DNA of 9,154 nt from Candidatus Woesearchaeota archaeon. GTDB lineage: Archaea; Nanobdellota; Nanobdellia; Woesearchaeales; GW2011-AR9. This document shows positions 1 through 5,096 of the stretch, one piece after another. The translations under genes were made by a program, and so were the position numbers. The DNA is taken from assembly GCA_013204355.1 (NCBI GenBank), contig JABMOA010000066.1:1-9154 (forward strand), given 5' to 3'. Under the pieces are notes generated by a model. It had not been told where the DNA came from and ran no database searches. It saw only the letters and a program-made list of their open reading frames with translations. Position 1 is the stretch's first letter, and each line of letters opens with the position of its first letter.

Positions 1-130
1 GCGCTGTCCAGAAAGTCCCTTTTGTGTATACTAGCGCCCTGGCGAAGCCGAGACACACGAGATAGACGAAGTCTAACTCGTAGTAGGTGTCGTGCCCTAA
101 TATACACTTTTATGACTTTCTGGACAGCGT
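1..130. ncRNA. Structured RNA or inverted-repeat element, unidentified
   Basis: The segment has self-complementary ends. Bases 2-17 (CGCTGTCCAGAAAGTC) pair perfectly with 114-129, with a possible G-U pair 1/130. A symmetric 6x6 pyrimidine-rich internal loop (18-23/108-113) follows, then a 7-bp helix 24-30/101-107 (GTGTATA/TATACAC). The head can form a three-way junction: a short hairpin 41-49 (GGC-GAA-GCC) and an irregular hairpin from 52-56/87-91, 58-61/77-80 and 63-67/71-75 with loop GAA. No plausible reading frame was found. G+C is about 49% by my count, well above the flanking genes, which is typical of folded RNAs in A+T-rich genomes. It lies upstream of the apparent TATA box of the next gene, so it is probably not that gene's leader. 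Strand is undetermined. It could instead be a small inverted-repeat mobile element or a terminator of an upstream gene. The window begins at its first base, so its 5' limit is unknown. Confidence 0.5.
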
Positions 131-146
131 CCTTAAATCACAAATC

Positions 147-154
147 ATTTAAAC
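147..154 (+). promoter_or_regulatory. Putative archaeal TATA box of the degT operon
   Basis: ATTTAAAC is centred about 25 nt upstream of the ATG at 176. Archaeal transcription starts about 25 nt downstream of the TATA centre, so the transcript would begin at or next to the start codon. The same spacing is seen at the vapB and RelB-like promoters here. Confidence 0.5.
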
Positions 155-164
155 AGATATAAGG

Positions 165-174
165 GGCTTAAGCC
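165..174. promoter_or_regulatory. Palindrome GGCTTAAGCC, possible operator
   Basis: A perfect 10-bp palindrome lies between the putative TATA box and the ATG at 176, where archaeal repressors often bind. The preceding AAGGGG (161-166) resembles a Shine-Dalgarno site. If the transcript starts further upstream, the palindrome would sit between that site and the start codon. Confidence 0.3.
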
Positions 175-175
175 T

Positions 176-1228
176 ATGATTAGTCAGCAATCTCTTACGC
201 CATGTATCTCAGACCTATTTCATGGACTTTTTAAACAAAAAAATAACCTAAGAAAATACATATTACAACCCCACATTGTATGGACAGGATCAGGAAGGGA
301 AGCTTTACGTCAAATTTTATTACAACTTGATGGCAAAAACATCGCAGTTCCAGGATATACTTGTCATGTTGTTCTAGATGCAGTAGAACGAGCAGGAAAA
401 AACCCTACTTTCTATGATTCTTCCGTCATTGCAGATGTTAAGGATATAGAAAAGATAATTACAAAAGTTGATGCCTTAATTATAAGTTACAATTTTGGAT
501 TTCTTCCAGACATCGAAAGAATTGTAGCACTTTGTAAAAAACATAAAGTAATCTTAATTGAAGATTGTGCTCAAGCTCTTGGTGCAAAATATAATAATCA
601 ATTAGTTGGATTTTTTGGAGACTATGCTTTTTATTCATTTGGTATTAGCAAAAATATAGGATTTTGTGGGGGATTAATTGCAAGTAAAAAGAAAATCAAA
701 TTACAAAAAACAAAAAAAATGCCCCTTTCATATCTCATGAATACAATTATAAAATCATCTGTCCATACATTATTCTTTCATCCTTTGATTTATAGATTCA
801 CAAAGAAATATCTTCAAGAAGAATTAGAAAAAAATCACCCTCCTTTAGCATACAAATTACCACGATATGCAAAAAATGTAATTCTTCATCAATTTAAACG
901 ATATAATAAGATTCAAAGAAAGAGACAACAAAATGCAGTTTATTGTGTACGTGAATTAGATAGAATCATTGATTTTGTAAAACCTATTGAAAAATCAGAT
1001 CCATCATGGTTGTATTTTGTGATTAAAACAAATAATACACAAGAAATAATGCATCAACTACAGAAACATGACATTGAACTTGGAGAAATGCACACTTTCC
1101 AAGCATTATCTTCAAATCTTCCAAAATCCTTAGATATTGAAAACAAAATTCTTACATTTGCATTATATAGGGATTTACAAGATATCAAAAAGATTGTTAA
1201 AGGCATCAAAAACGTTTGTAGAAATTAA
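176..1228 (+). CDS. DegT/DnrJ/EryC1/StrS-family PLP-dependent sugar aminotransferase
   Basis: A 350-residue fold-type I PLP enzyme, cytoplasmic, of the family that transaminates keto-sugar nucleotides to make amino sugars for surface glycans. Visible landmarks are the N-terminal segment TGSGREALRQIL (37-48), the motif VPGYTCHVVLDAV (58-70), EDCAQALG (129-136) with D130 as the expected partner of the pyridine nitrogen, and SFGISKN (154-160) with K159 as the expected PLP lysine, followed by GFCGG. It is slightly shorter than the usual 370-400 residues. The region around 185-225 is hydrophobic/basic and diverged, and the usual substrate-site 'NYRM'-like motif is not recognisable, so the sugar cannot be predicted. 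It is first in an operon, and the next start lies 7 nt after its stop. The ATG at 176 is chosen because the fold begins soon after it and the TATA spacing fits. Fold and class are secure; the exact substrate is unknown. Confidence 0.88.
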   Translation: MISQQSLTPCISDLFHGLFKQKNNLRKYILQPHIVWTGSGREALRQILLQLDGKNIAVPGYTCHVVLDAVERAGKNPTFYDSSVIADVKDIEKIITKVDALIISYNFGFLPDIERIVALCKKHKVILIEDCAQALGAKYNNQLVGFFGDYAFYSFGISKNIGFCGGLIASKKKIKLQKTKKMPLSYLMNTIIKSSVHTLFFHPLIYRFTKKYLQEELEKNHPPLAYKLPRYAKNVILHQFKRYNKIQRKRQQNAVYCVRELDRIIDFVKPIEKSDPSWLYFVIKTNNTQEIMHQLQKHDIELGEMHTFQALSSNLPKSLDIENKILTFALYRDLQDIKKIVKGIKNVCRN

Positions 1229-1235
1229 AAAAGAA

Positions 1236-1598
1236 ATGGAAAATAAAAAAAATTTAAAATTAGGTATCATGCTTGTTATTTTATGTACGTTATTTACAGC
1301 AACAGGGCAATTATTTTTTAAGTATGCTTCTTATAATTTCTCTTTCAATTTTCTATCATTAATTCAAAATTATAATCTCATTCTTGGCTTTATATTCTAT
1401 GGTTTAGGCGCTGTAATTTTGATGGTTGCATTAAAATATGGTGATTTGTCTTTGCTTTATCCATTTGGTTCATTAAATTTTGTGTGGGTAATGTTTTTAT
1501 CTGCATTTTTACTTGGCGAAAAAATTAATAGTTTTAAAATCAATGCTGTGTTTTTAGTTATTTTAGGCGTTGTATTTATTGGAGGAAGTGAAAAATGA
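1236..1598 (+). CDS. Small four-helix SMR/EamA-like membrane protein, probable flippase subunit A
   Basis: A 120-residue integral membrane protein with four predicted helices at about 9-28, 47-66, 72-93 and 100-116. The segment YPFGSLNFVWVMFLSAF (75-91) followed by LLGEKI (92-97) is the hallmark of the C-terminal half of EamA/DMT transporters and of ArnE/ArnF-type small multidrug-resistance relatives. The TATGQLFFK segment in helix 1 resembles the GQ-containing helix of ArnE rather than the catalytic-glutamate helix of drug exporters such as EmrE. Family knowledge: paired proteins of this type move undecaprenyl-phosphate-linked amino sugars across the membrane. It overlaps the next gene, a homologue, by ATGA, suggesting a heterodimer. 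The ATG at 1236 is used rather than one at 1137, which would place 33 extra residues inside the aminotransferase frame. The flippase role is inferred from family and context. Confidence 0.78.
   Translation: MENKKNLKLGIMLVILCTLFTATGQLFFKYASYNFSFNFLSLIQNYNLILGFIFYGLGAVILMVALKYGDLSLLYPFGSLNFVWVMFLSAFLLGEKINSFKINAVFLVILGVVFIGGSEK
1581..1585 (+). promoter_or_regulatory. Shine-Dalgarno site GGAGG for the second SMR-like gene
   Basis: A perfect GGAGG lies 9 nt before the ATG at 1595 and inside the end of the preceding gene. With the ATGA overlap it indicates coupled, near-stoichiometric translation of the two membrane subunits. Confidence 0.7.
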
Positions 1599-1948
1599 AT
1601 CATAATTTATTTTTAGGTATGGGAATCATGACTTTTGCAACGTTAATTGGTTCATCAGGTGCACTTTTATTCAAATTGACATCTCAAAAATTAGAACAAA
1701 ATATTTTTAAAATTCTTAAGATCCCAACATTTTATCTTGGCGCTTTTCTGTATGGACTCTCTGCTCTCCTCTTTGTATATGGGTTACGTTTCGGTGACCT
1801 TTCATCTCTTTACCCCGTTGTAGGTTTAAGTTATGTGTGGGTTGCATTATTATCTGTAAAATATCTTGGTGAGAAAATGAATGGGTATAAATGGGTTGGA
1901 ATCATATTAATATTAATTGCAGTAATTTTTATTGGATTAGGTGCTTAA
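1595..1948 (+). CDS. Small four-helix SMR/EamA-like membrane protein, probable flippase subunit B
   Basis: A 117-residue membrane protein with four predicted helices (about 6-28, 45-64, 68-90, 98-115). It is homologous to the preceding gene: both carry a G-DLS-LYP run (here 67-74), a following -VWV- run (here 81-83), LGEK (91-94) and a hydrophobic final helix ending IFIG/VFIGG. Helix 1 has SSGALLFK where the partner has TATGQLFFK, so the pair has diverged at the position expected to matter for substrate. The start overlaps the upstream stop (ATGA) and has a strong GGAGG site. Family knowledge supports a two-subunit lipid-sugar translocator of ArnE/ArnF type. A drug-efflux SMR pair is the alternative, but the glycan-gene neighbourhood makes it less likely. 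Confidence 0.77.
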   Translation: MNHNLFLGMGIMTFATLIGSSGALLFKLTSQKLEQNIFKILKIPTFYLGAFLYGLSALLFVYGLRFGDLSSLYPVVGLSYVWVALLSVKYLGEKMNGYKWVGIILILIAVIFIGLGA

Positions 1949-1950
1949 AT

Positions 1951-2967
1951 ATGGATGAACAAAACAAACAACGTATTGAACAATTCCTTCAAAAACACCC
2001 TCATTATATTTACCACACTATTCCCTTCAAAGAATTCATAGAAGAAGCATTTGATTGCACATATCATTTCATCACAGGAACAAAAGATGGAGAACTCAAA
2101 ATTCTTTTGCCAATCACATCAGTTAAATCTAAGATTTTTGGTAACAAATTAATCTCTAGTTCTTATATAGAATATGGCGGATTTGTGGGAGATTTTAGAT
2201 CATTTAGCGAAATTGTATCGTCTCTCCAAGAAAAATTCAAAACAGATCACGATTACTTAGAAATCCGTGGAAATATTCTTGGGAACCACCCCACCTTAGG
2301 AAAATATCTTAAGAAAGAAAATTTGTATAAGCGATTCGTTTTAGATTTAGAAGGAGACGTTTGGCAAGGCATTCAGAAATCAAAACGTAAAGCTATCAAA
2401 AAAGCAATGACGCTCGTTGAAGTCAAAGATGTTAAAGAAGATGAGCTAGATCTATTCTATCAACTCTACTTAGAGAATATGCGACGTTTTGGTTCACCTC
2501 CATATTCTAAAAAATATTTTCAATCATTCTACAAACATTTAGTTTCAAAAGGCATGGGGAAGATTCTTGGAGCCTATGTTGATGGAACCCTTGCATCTGC
2601 ATTACTTGGGTTCACATACAGAAACCGTGTTCACATTTTAATTGCGATTTCAGATCCTAAATTTCAAGAATCACGTCCAAACGATGCAACTCATTGGAGT
2701 TTCATCAAATGGGGAATTGAAAATAAATACAAAGACTTTGACTTCGGACGCGTGAGGGAGGGCAGTGGGCAGTTTGAATACAAAAAGAAATGGGGCGGAG
2801 AATTGTTAGAACTTCCTTCATACTTCCTTTTATGGAATACTAAAGAAATTCCAATCGTAGATCCTTCATCTGCAAAATATAAATTAATGGTTGCAACATG
2901 GAAAAAGCTCCCATTGAAAGTAACCGAGAAACTAGGAATGAAGTTACGGAAGGAACTTGGGATTTAA
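1951..2967 (+). CDS. FemAB-like GNAT-fold acyl/aminoacyltransferase
   Basis: A 338-residue cytoplasmic protein with two GNAT-like halves (about 30-130 and 160-295), as in FemAB/FemX peptidoglycan-bridge enzymes and the BioF2-like Acetyltransf_6 group. Diagnostic features are IQKSKRKAIKKA (141-152), the usual basic helix after the first half; YLENMRRFGSPPYSKKYF (173-190); and FDFGR (263-267) with GSGQFEYKKKWGGE (271-284), matching the 'FDFGRS..G.G.Y.FK..WG' end of FemAB-related proteins from exosortase polysaccharide loci. Archaea have no murein lipid II, so the acceptor is more likely an amino sugar on a lipid carrier. Start: the ATG at 1951, two nt after the previous stop, preceded by AGGTG (1939-1943); an ATG at 1891 would overlap the membrane protein. 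Its stop overlaps the vapC stop on the other strand, and its last 18 codons recur at 3688-3741. Confidence 0.82.
   Translation: MDEQNKQRIEQFLQKHPHYIYHTIPFKEFIEEAFDCTYHFITGTKDGELKILLPITSVKSKIFGNKLISSSYIEYGGFVGDFRSFSEIVSSLQEKFKTDHDYLEIRGNILGNHPTLGKYLKKENLYKRFVLDLEGDVWQGIQKSKRKAIKKAMTLVEVKDVKEDELDLFYQLYLENMRRFGSPPYSKKYFQSFYKHLVSKGMGKILGAYVDGTLASALLGFTYRNRVHILIAISDPKFQESRPNDATHWSFIKWGIENKYKDFDFGRVREGSGQFEYKKKWGGELLELPSYFLLWNTKEIPIVDPSSAKYKLMVATWKKLPLKVTEKLGMKLRKELGI
2911..2965 (+). repeat. Direct repeat, copy 1: 3' end of the FemAB-like gene
   Basis: This 55-nt segment (18 codons plus the first base of the stop) matches 3688-3742 at 52 positions. The last 40 nt (2926-2965) are identical. Mismatches are at 2913, 2919 and 2925, and the next base (2966) also differs. 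All are third-position synonymous or stop-swap changes. Confidence 0.93.
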
Positions 2968-3407
2968 TCAAAAGGATTGACAACAGTTATATGTTTATAT
3001 TCTTTAAAATCCTTAACATTTTCTGTATAAATGTGAAAAACTTTTGATTCAAGCATTGTTGCTGCAATCATTGTATCCCAAAAATGTTTTTGTGTAATTC
3101 TATACAACATTAAAGCATCTTTTAAAATCTTTTCATCATAATGGAGAACCTTCCATCCCGAATGTTCAATAATATCATTAATAATCTCTTGAGCTGTTTC
3201 TATTGGAAGAGGTTGTGGAACCTTTTTTGTGATAATAACCATAAATTCAGCAAGATTTTGTACAGAAATAGCATATTGTACTTTTTGACCCCAACATTTC
3301 TTCATAAGATTGAAAGCAGTTTCATGTTTCTTTTCGTCTGTTTTATCGTAGGCATAAACTAAAACATTACTATCAATTAAAAACAAAGGTTTAATATTTT
3401 CTGTCAT
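2964..3407 (-). CDS. vapC: VapC-type PIN-domain ribonuclease toxin
   Basis: A 147-residue PIN-domain protein, predicted to be a Mg2+-dependent endoribonuclease held inactive by the VapB encoded upstream. Acidic residues at the family positions are D12 in FLIDSNVLVYA, E54 in NLAEF and D111 in HFWDTMIAATM, with the fourth site probably at E129/N130 of YTENVKDF. The length is typical. The ATG at 3407 is preferred because a GAG lies about 9 nt upstream. An ATG at 3416 would add three residues and has no room for a ribosome-binding site. It overlaps vapB by 17 nt (26 nt with the longer start), the usual coupled arrangement. Its TAA lies on the same TTAA (2964-2967) as the stop of the convergent FemAB-like gene, leaving no spacer. 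RNA target unknown. Confidence 0.9.
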   Translation of the reverse strand: MTENIKPLFLIDSNVLVYAYDKTDEKKHETAFNLMKKCWGQKVQYAISVQNLAEFMVIITKKVPQPLPIETAQEIINDIIEHSGWKVLHYDEKILKDALMLYRITQKHFWDTMIAATMLESKVFHIYTENVKDFKEYKHITVVNPFD

Positions 3408-3633
3408 GAAGATCATCTCTATTAAACATATATTTCCCTAACTTAAATCCTTTTTTCATCAACTGAATTTGTCGCTGAGAAATCTCATCATGTTTTTTTT
3501 CTTTTATCCATGCTGTCAGTGCTTGTTGAACGGCAGTACCAAGTTTACCTTTACCCACACCAAGTTCTTCTCTAACAGTTTCACGAAAACTTTGTTCAAG
3601 TCCATCATTGAGATTTATCGTAATTGTACCCAT
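3391..3633 (-). CDS. vapB: VapB-type ribbon-helix-helix antitoxin
   Basis: An 80-residue protein starting with a short beta-strand (GTITINL, 2-8) and two helices (about 10-25 and 30-46) as in ribbon-helix-helix DNA-binding dimers. A charged C-terminal tail with MKKGFKLGKYMFNRDDLHDR (59-78) resembles the toxin-wrapping tail of archaeal VapB proteins that partner VapC of this kind. Expected role: neutralise VapC and repress its own promoter. The 9-bp inverted repeat around the TATA box (3636-3668) fits that. The ATG at 3633 is the only good start; the TATA spacing implies a leaderless mRNA. Confidence 0.87.
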   Translation of the reverse strand: MGTITINLNDGLEQSFRETVREELGVGKGKLGTAVQQALTAWIKEKKHDEISQRQIQLMKKGFKLGKYMFNRDDLHDRKY

Positions 3634-3635
3634 AT

Positions 3636-3668
3636 GAACATTTAGGTTTTGGGTTTATTTAAATGTTC
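3636..3668. promoter_or_regulatory. Inverted repeat flanking the vapB TATA box, candidate operator
   Basis: GAACATTTA (3636-3644) and TAAATGTTC (3660-3668) form a perfect 9-bp inverted repeat with a 15-nt spacer and arms 24 bp apart centre to centre. The right arm overlaps the TATA box and the left arm sits beside the start codon. Binding of a ribbon-helix-helix VapB dimer pair here would block transcription. Confidence 0.6.
3654..3663 (-). promoter_or_regulatory. TATA box of vapBC
   Basis: On the minus strand this reads TTTAAATAAA, centred about 25 nt upstream of the vapB ATG at 3633. This predicts initiation at the start codon and a leaderless transcript. Confidence 0.6.
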
Positions 3669-3687
3669 TGTTTTTTTCTAAGAAATT

Positions 3688-3744
3688 CCTTTGAAGGTAA
3701 CTGAGAAACTAGGAATGAAGTTACGGAAGGAACTTGGGATTTGA
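3688..3744 (+). pseudogene. Orphan 3' tail of a FemAB-like gene (repeat copy 2)
   Basis: Read in the frame of the FemAB-like gene, this stretch encodes exactly its last 18 residues (PLKVTEKLGMKLRKELGI) and then a stop. Differences from copy 1 are CCA/CCT, AAA/AAG, ACC/ACT and TAA/TGA, all silent. Upstream the match fades at about 3679-3687, and a TAA at 3679-3681 closes the frame, so no gene body is present. It is a remnant of a second allele or homologue, not recent decay of a duplicate. It lies between the divergent vapB and RelB-like promoters. Confidence 0.85.
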
Positions 3745-3761
3745 TTGATTCTTCCCAAAAG

Positions 3762-3770
3762 TTTATAAAC
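3762..3770 (+). promoter_or_regulatory. TATA box of the RelBE-like operon
   Basis: TTTATAAAC, part of the perfect 10-bp palindrome GTTTATAAAC (3761-3770), is centred about 27 nt before the ATG at 3793. The A-rich CCCAAAA just upstream could act as a BRE. Initiation is expected at the start codon. Confidence 0.65.
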
Positions 3771-3796
3771 TATAGTGGCTATAGTGGTTATAATGG
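3770..3796 (+). repeat. Three tandem 9-bp repeats at the RelB-like start, candidate operator
   Basis: The copies are CTATAGTGG (3770-3778), CTATAGTGG (3779-3787) and TTATAATGG (3788-3796). Each begins with a 6-bp palindrome (CTATAG, CTATAG, TTATAA), giving evenly spaced half-helical sites from the TATA box to the ATG, which lies inside the third copy. This suits cooperative binding of a small dimeric antitoxin. Confidence 0.7.
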
Positions 3797-3996
3797 CAAC
3801 AACAATACAAATTAGTTCAGAAACAAAAGATTTATTGAATTCTTTTGGGACAAAAGAAGATACTTATGAAGACATTCTTAAACGAATGTATGCGTTAGCT
3901 GTCAAAGAGCAGTTAAGGGATTTCTTATTATCTTCAGATAATTGTATTTCTATCAAAGAAGCCCGAGATAGATTAAATAAAAAATGGCCAAGGTAG
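3793..3996 (+). CDS. Small RelB/VapB-like antitoxin
   Basis: A 67-residue protein whose N-terminus (MATTIQISSETKDLL, then YEDILKRM at 26-33) matches the short archaeal antitoxin type with a strand-helix-helix DNA-binding module. The tail from about 43 onward (residues 52-66, CISIKEARDRLNKKW) resembles the amphipathic toxin-binding segment of such antitoxins. In-frame GTG codons at 3775 and 3784 are possible longer starts, but they are part of the tandem repeat. The TATA spacing points to the ATG at 3793 as a leaderless start. It overlaps the toxin gene by 13 nt. The family assignment (RelB-like versus VapB-like) is tentative; the antitoxin role is supported by size, position and overlap. Confidence 0.72.
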   Translation: MATTIQISSETKDLLNSFGTKEDTYEDILKRMYALAVKEQLRDFLLSSDNCISIKEARDRLNKKWPR

Positions 3997-4325
3997 AAAT
4001 TGTTAATTCTTTATTTGAAGAAATTGAGAAAAAATTTAAAGGAGAATCACATAAAATTATTGATTTATTAGAATCTTTAGAAGATAATCCAAAGAAAGGC
4101 AAATCTTTGGGGACCGTAGGAGGAATAATTATTAAGGAATTAAAATATAAAAATTTTAGATTTTATTTTATTACAGATGGTTTCAAATTAAAATGTATGG
4201 ATGAAAAATCATTGATTGATTTATTATTAAAATTTGTTCGGATGTCGGATAAGAAACATCAACAAAAAGTAATCACTGAAATTAAAGGAATACTTCTTAC
4301 ACTTGGACCTAGTGGGTTTGAATGA
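3984..4325 (+). CDS. RelE/ParE-superfamily toxin-like protein
   Basis: A 113-residue protein with the RelE-like order: an N-terminal strand and a helical pair (about 2-34, EIVNSLFEEIEKKF...IIDLLESLEDNPKKG), then strands IIIKELKYKNFRFYFI (48-63) and a late LLLKFVRMSDK (80-90), followed by a basic helix. The pattern 'L...G...KEL..KNFRFYF' is typical of archaeal RelE relatives that cleave mRNA on the ribosome. The length is above the usual 85-95, with about 20 extra C-terminal residues ending LGPSGFE. Catalytic residues of RelE are poorly conserved and I cannot name them with confidence. It is translated from an ATG inside the antitoxin 3' end. It ends 21 nt before the stop of the convergent deacetylase gene. 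Confidence 0.7.
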   Translation: MAKVEIVNSLFEEIEKKFKGESHKIIDLLESLEDNPKKGKSLGTVGGIIIKELKYKNFRFYFITDGFKLKCMDEKSLIDLLLKFVRMSDKKHQQKVITEIKGILLTLGPSGFE

Positions 4326-4331
4326 TTAAAA

Positions 4332-4370
4332 TATTTCTTCTATCTTTTAGATTTTTAACTTATTTTCTTT
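4332..4370 (+). terminator. T-rich stretch, possible terminator of the RelBE-like operon
   Basis: Directly after the toxin stop the plus strand carries several T-runs (4335-4337, 4345-4348, 4352-4356, 4363-4366). Archaeal termination depends on U-tracts rather than hairpins, so this is a reasonable end point. It overlaps the 3' end of the convergent gene. Confidence 0.35.
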
Positions 4371-5072
4371 CATCCAATCCCTACATCCAATCCACTTCTG
4401 ACCTTCAACATAACTCCGAAATATCTCAACAGCCTTCCTACCTGAATTTCTTTCTAATAACGTTCCAACAAATCCTTTACCTTCAACCCCTTCCAAAAAT
4501 TCCCATGGATGAAGATAGAACATGTACGGTTTTGGAAATACTTTAGAAACAGGATGTAAAAGTTTCAAGTATGACAAACCCGAATTCACCATAGGCCACA
4601 CAAAGTTAGGTGATGGAAATTCTATTATACCATCTTTAACATAAGGTTTTCCTTTCATACCCCAATTAGCATACCTTCCAGGAAAATACCGAGCTAAACT
4701 ACTATCATAACTATATTCATGTTCTTTCAACAATTTAAAATGATTTTTAGTTGTAATAAACTTCGGTGCTCTGAATCCCTTTACATCAAATCCATATTCT
4801 TTAAACACTTCTTTTGAATGTCTAATCTCCCATGAAGTATTAGCTGGATTCAATATTGAATGCGTATGTGAATGCGACGAAATTTCATGTTTTTTAGAAA
4901 TCTCTTTAATTAAAGATTCATGTTTTTCTAGAAGTGAACTAACGGTAAAAAATGTAGCTTTAATTTTTTGATCATCAAAATAATTCAACAATTTAGGTAT
5001 ACATTCTGTTAAACTTCTAAATCTACCATCAACATCAGGTTCAAGATCCACAGTCATAATTTTTTTATTCAT
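4347..5072 (-). CDS. NodB-fold polysaccharide deacetylase (DUF3473/exosortase-locus type)
   Basis: A 241-residue carbohydrate esterase 4-type enzyme, predicted to remove N-acetyl groups from a glycan or its lipid-linked precursor. Motifs in order are TVDLEPD (7-13, first catalytic/metal acidic motif, D9 and D13), HSHTH (67-71, H67 and H71 as metal ligands), GFRAPKF (99-105, the R-A-P motif), YSYDSSL (120-126), EFPSPNF (151-157) and YLHPWEF (186-192, the H-P-W-E motif). The GFRAP, YDSS and HPWE motifs match the deacetylases found in exosortase/PEP-CTERM polysaccharide loci. No signal peptide or membrane anchor is visible, so it probably acts in the cytoplasm. Start: the ATG at 5072 gives the family-like MNKKIMTVD; one at 5087 would add five residues. 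Neither has a clear Shine-Dalgarno. It is last of four genes in its operon. Confidence 0.85.
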   Translation of the reverse strand: MNKKIMTVDLEPDVDGRFRSLTECIPKLLNYFDDQKIKATFFTVSSLLEKHESLIKEISKKHEISSHSHTHSILNPANTSWEIRHSKEVFKEYGFDVKGFRAPKFITTKNHFKLLKEHEYSYDSSLARYFPGRYANWGMKGKPYVKDGIIEFPSPNFVWPMVNSGLSYLKLLHPVSKVFPKPYMFYLHPWEFLEGVEGKGFVGTLLERNSGRKAVEIFRSYVEGQKWIGCRDWMKENKLKI

Positions 5073-5096
5073 TTTCAATAAACACATTACTAACTA

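Noticed and set aside
1..130. Possible SRP RNA, RNase P RNA or H/ACA guide
   Set aside because: The three-way junction recalls an SRP S domain and 'AGAAAGTCC' recalls an RNase P core motif. However, the SRP helix 8 signature and the RNase P partner ACAGAA are absent, and the lower stem is far too long for an H/ACA pocket.
1137..1235. Longer N-terminus for the first SMR-like gene
   Set aside because: It would lie entirely within or just after the aminotransferase gene, adds a basic non-family stretch before helix 1, and the ATG at 1236 places the membrane helix as in homologues.
1891..1950. Longer N-terminus for the FemAB-like gene
   Set aside because: It overlaps the last helix of the second SMR-like gene in another frame and gives a Trp/Asn/Cys-rich segment unlike the family. 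The ATG at 1951 has AGGTG upstream.
3141..3362. Plus-strand open frame opposite vapC
   Set aside because: It is an antisense shadow of a well-supported PIN-domain gene with no recognisable domain.
2964..4325. Insertion sequence or integrase gene in the toxin-antitoxin island
   Set aside because: No transposase- or integrase-like protein and no terminal inverted repeats bound the island; the only flanking signal is the direct repeat of the FemAB-like gene end.
4322..4546. Plus-strand open frame after the RelE-like toxin
   Set aside because: It is antisense to the 3' end of the deacetylase gene, whose motifs are clear, and shows low-complexity Ser/Leu/Phe/Gln composition.
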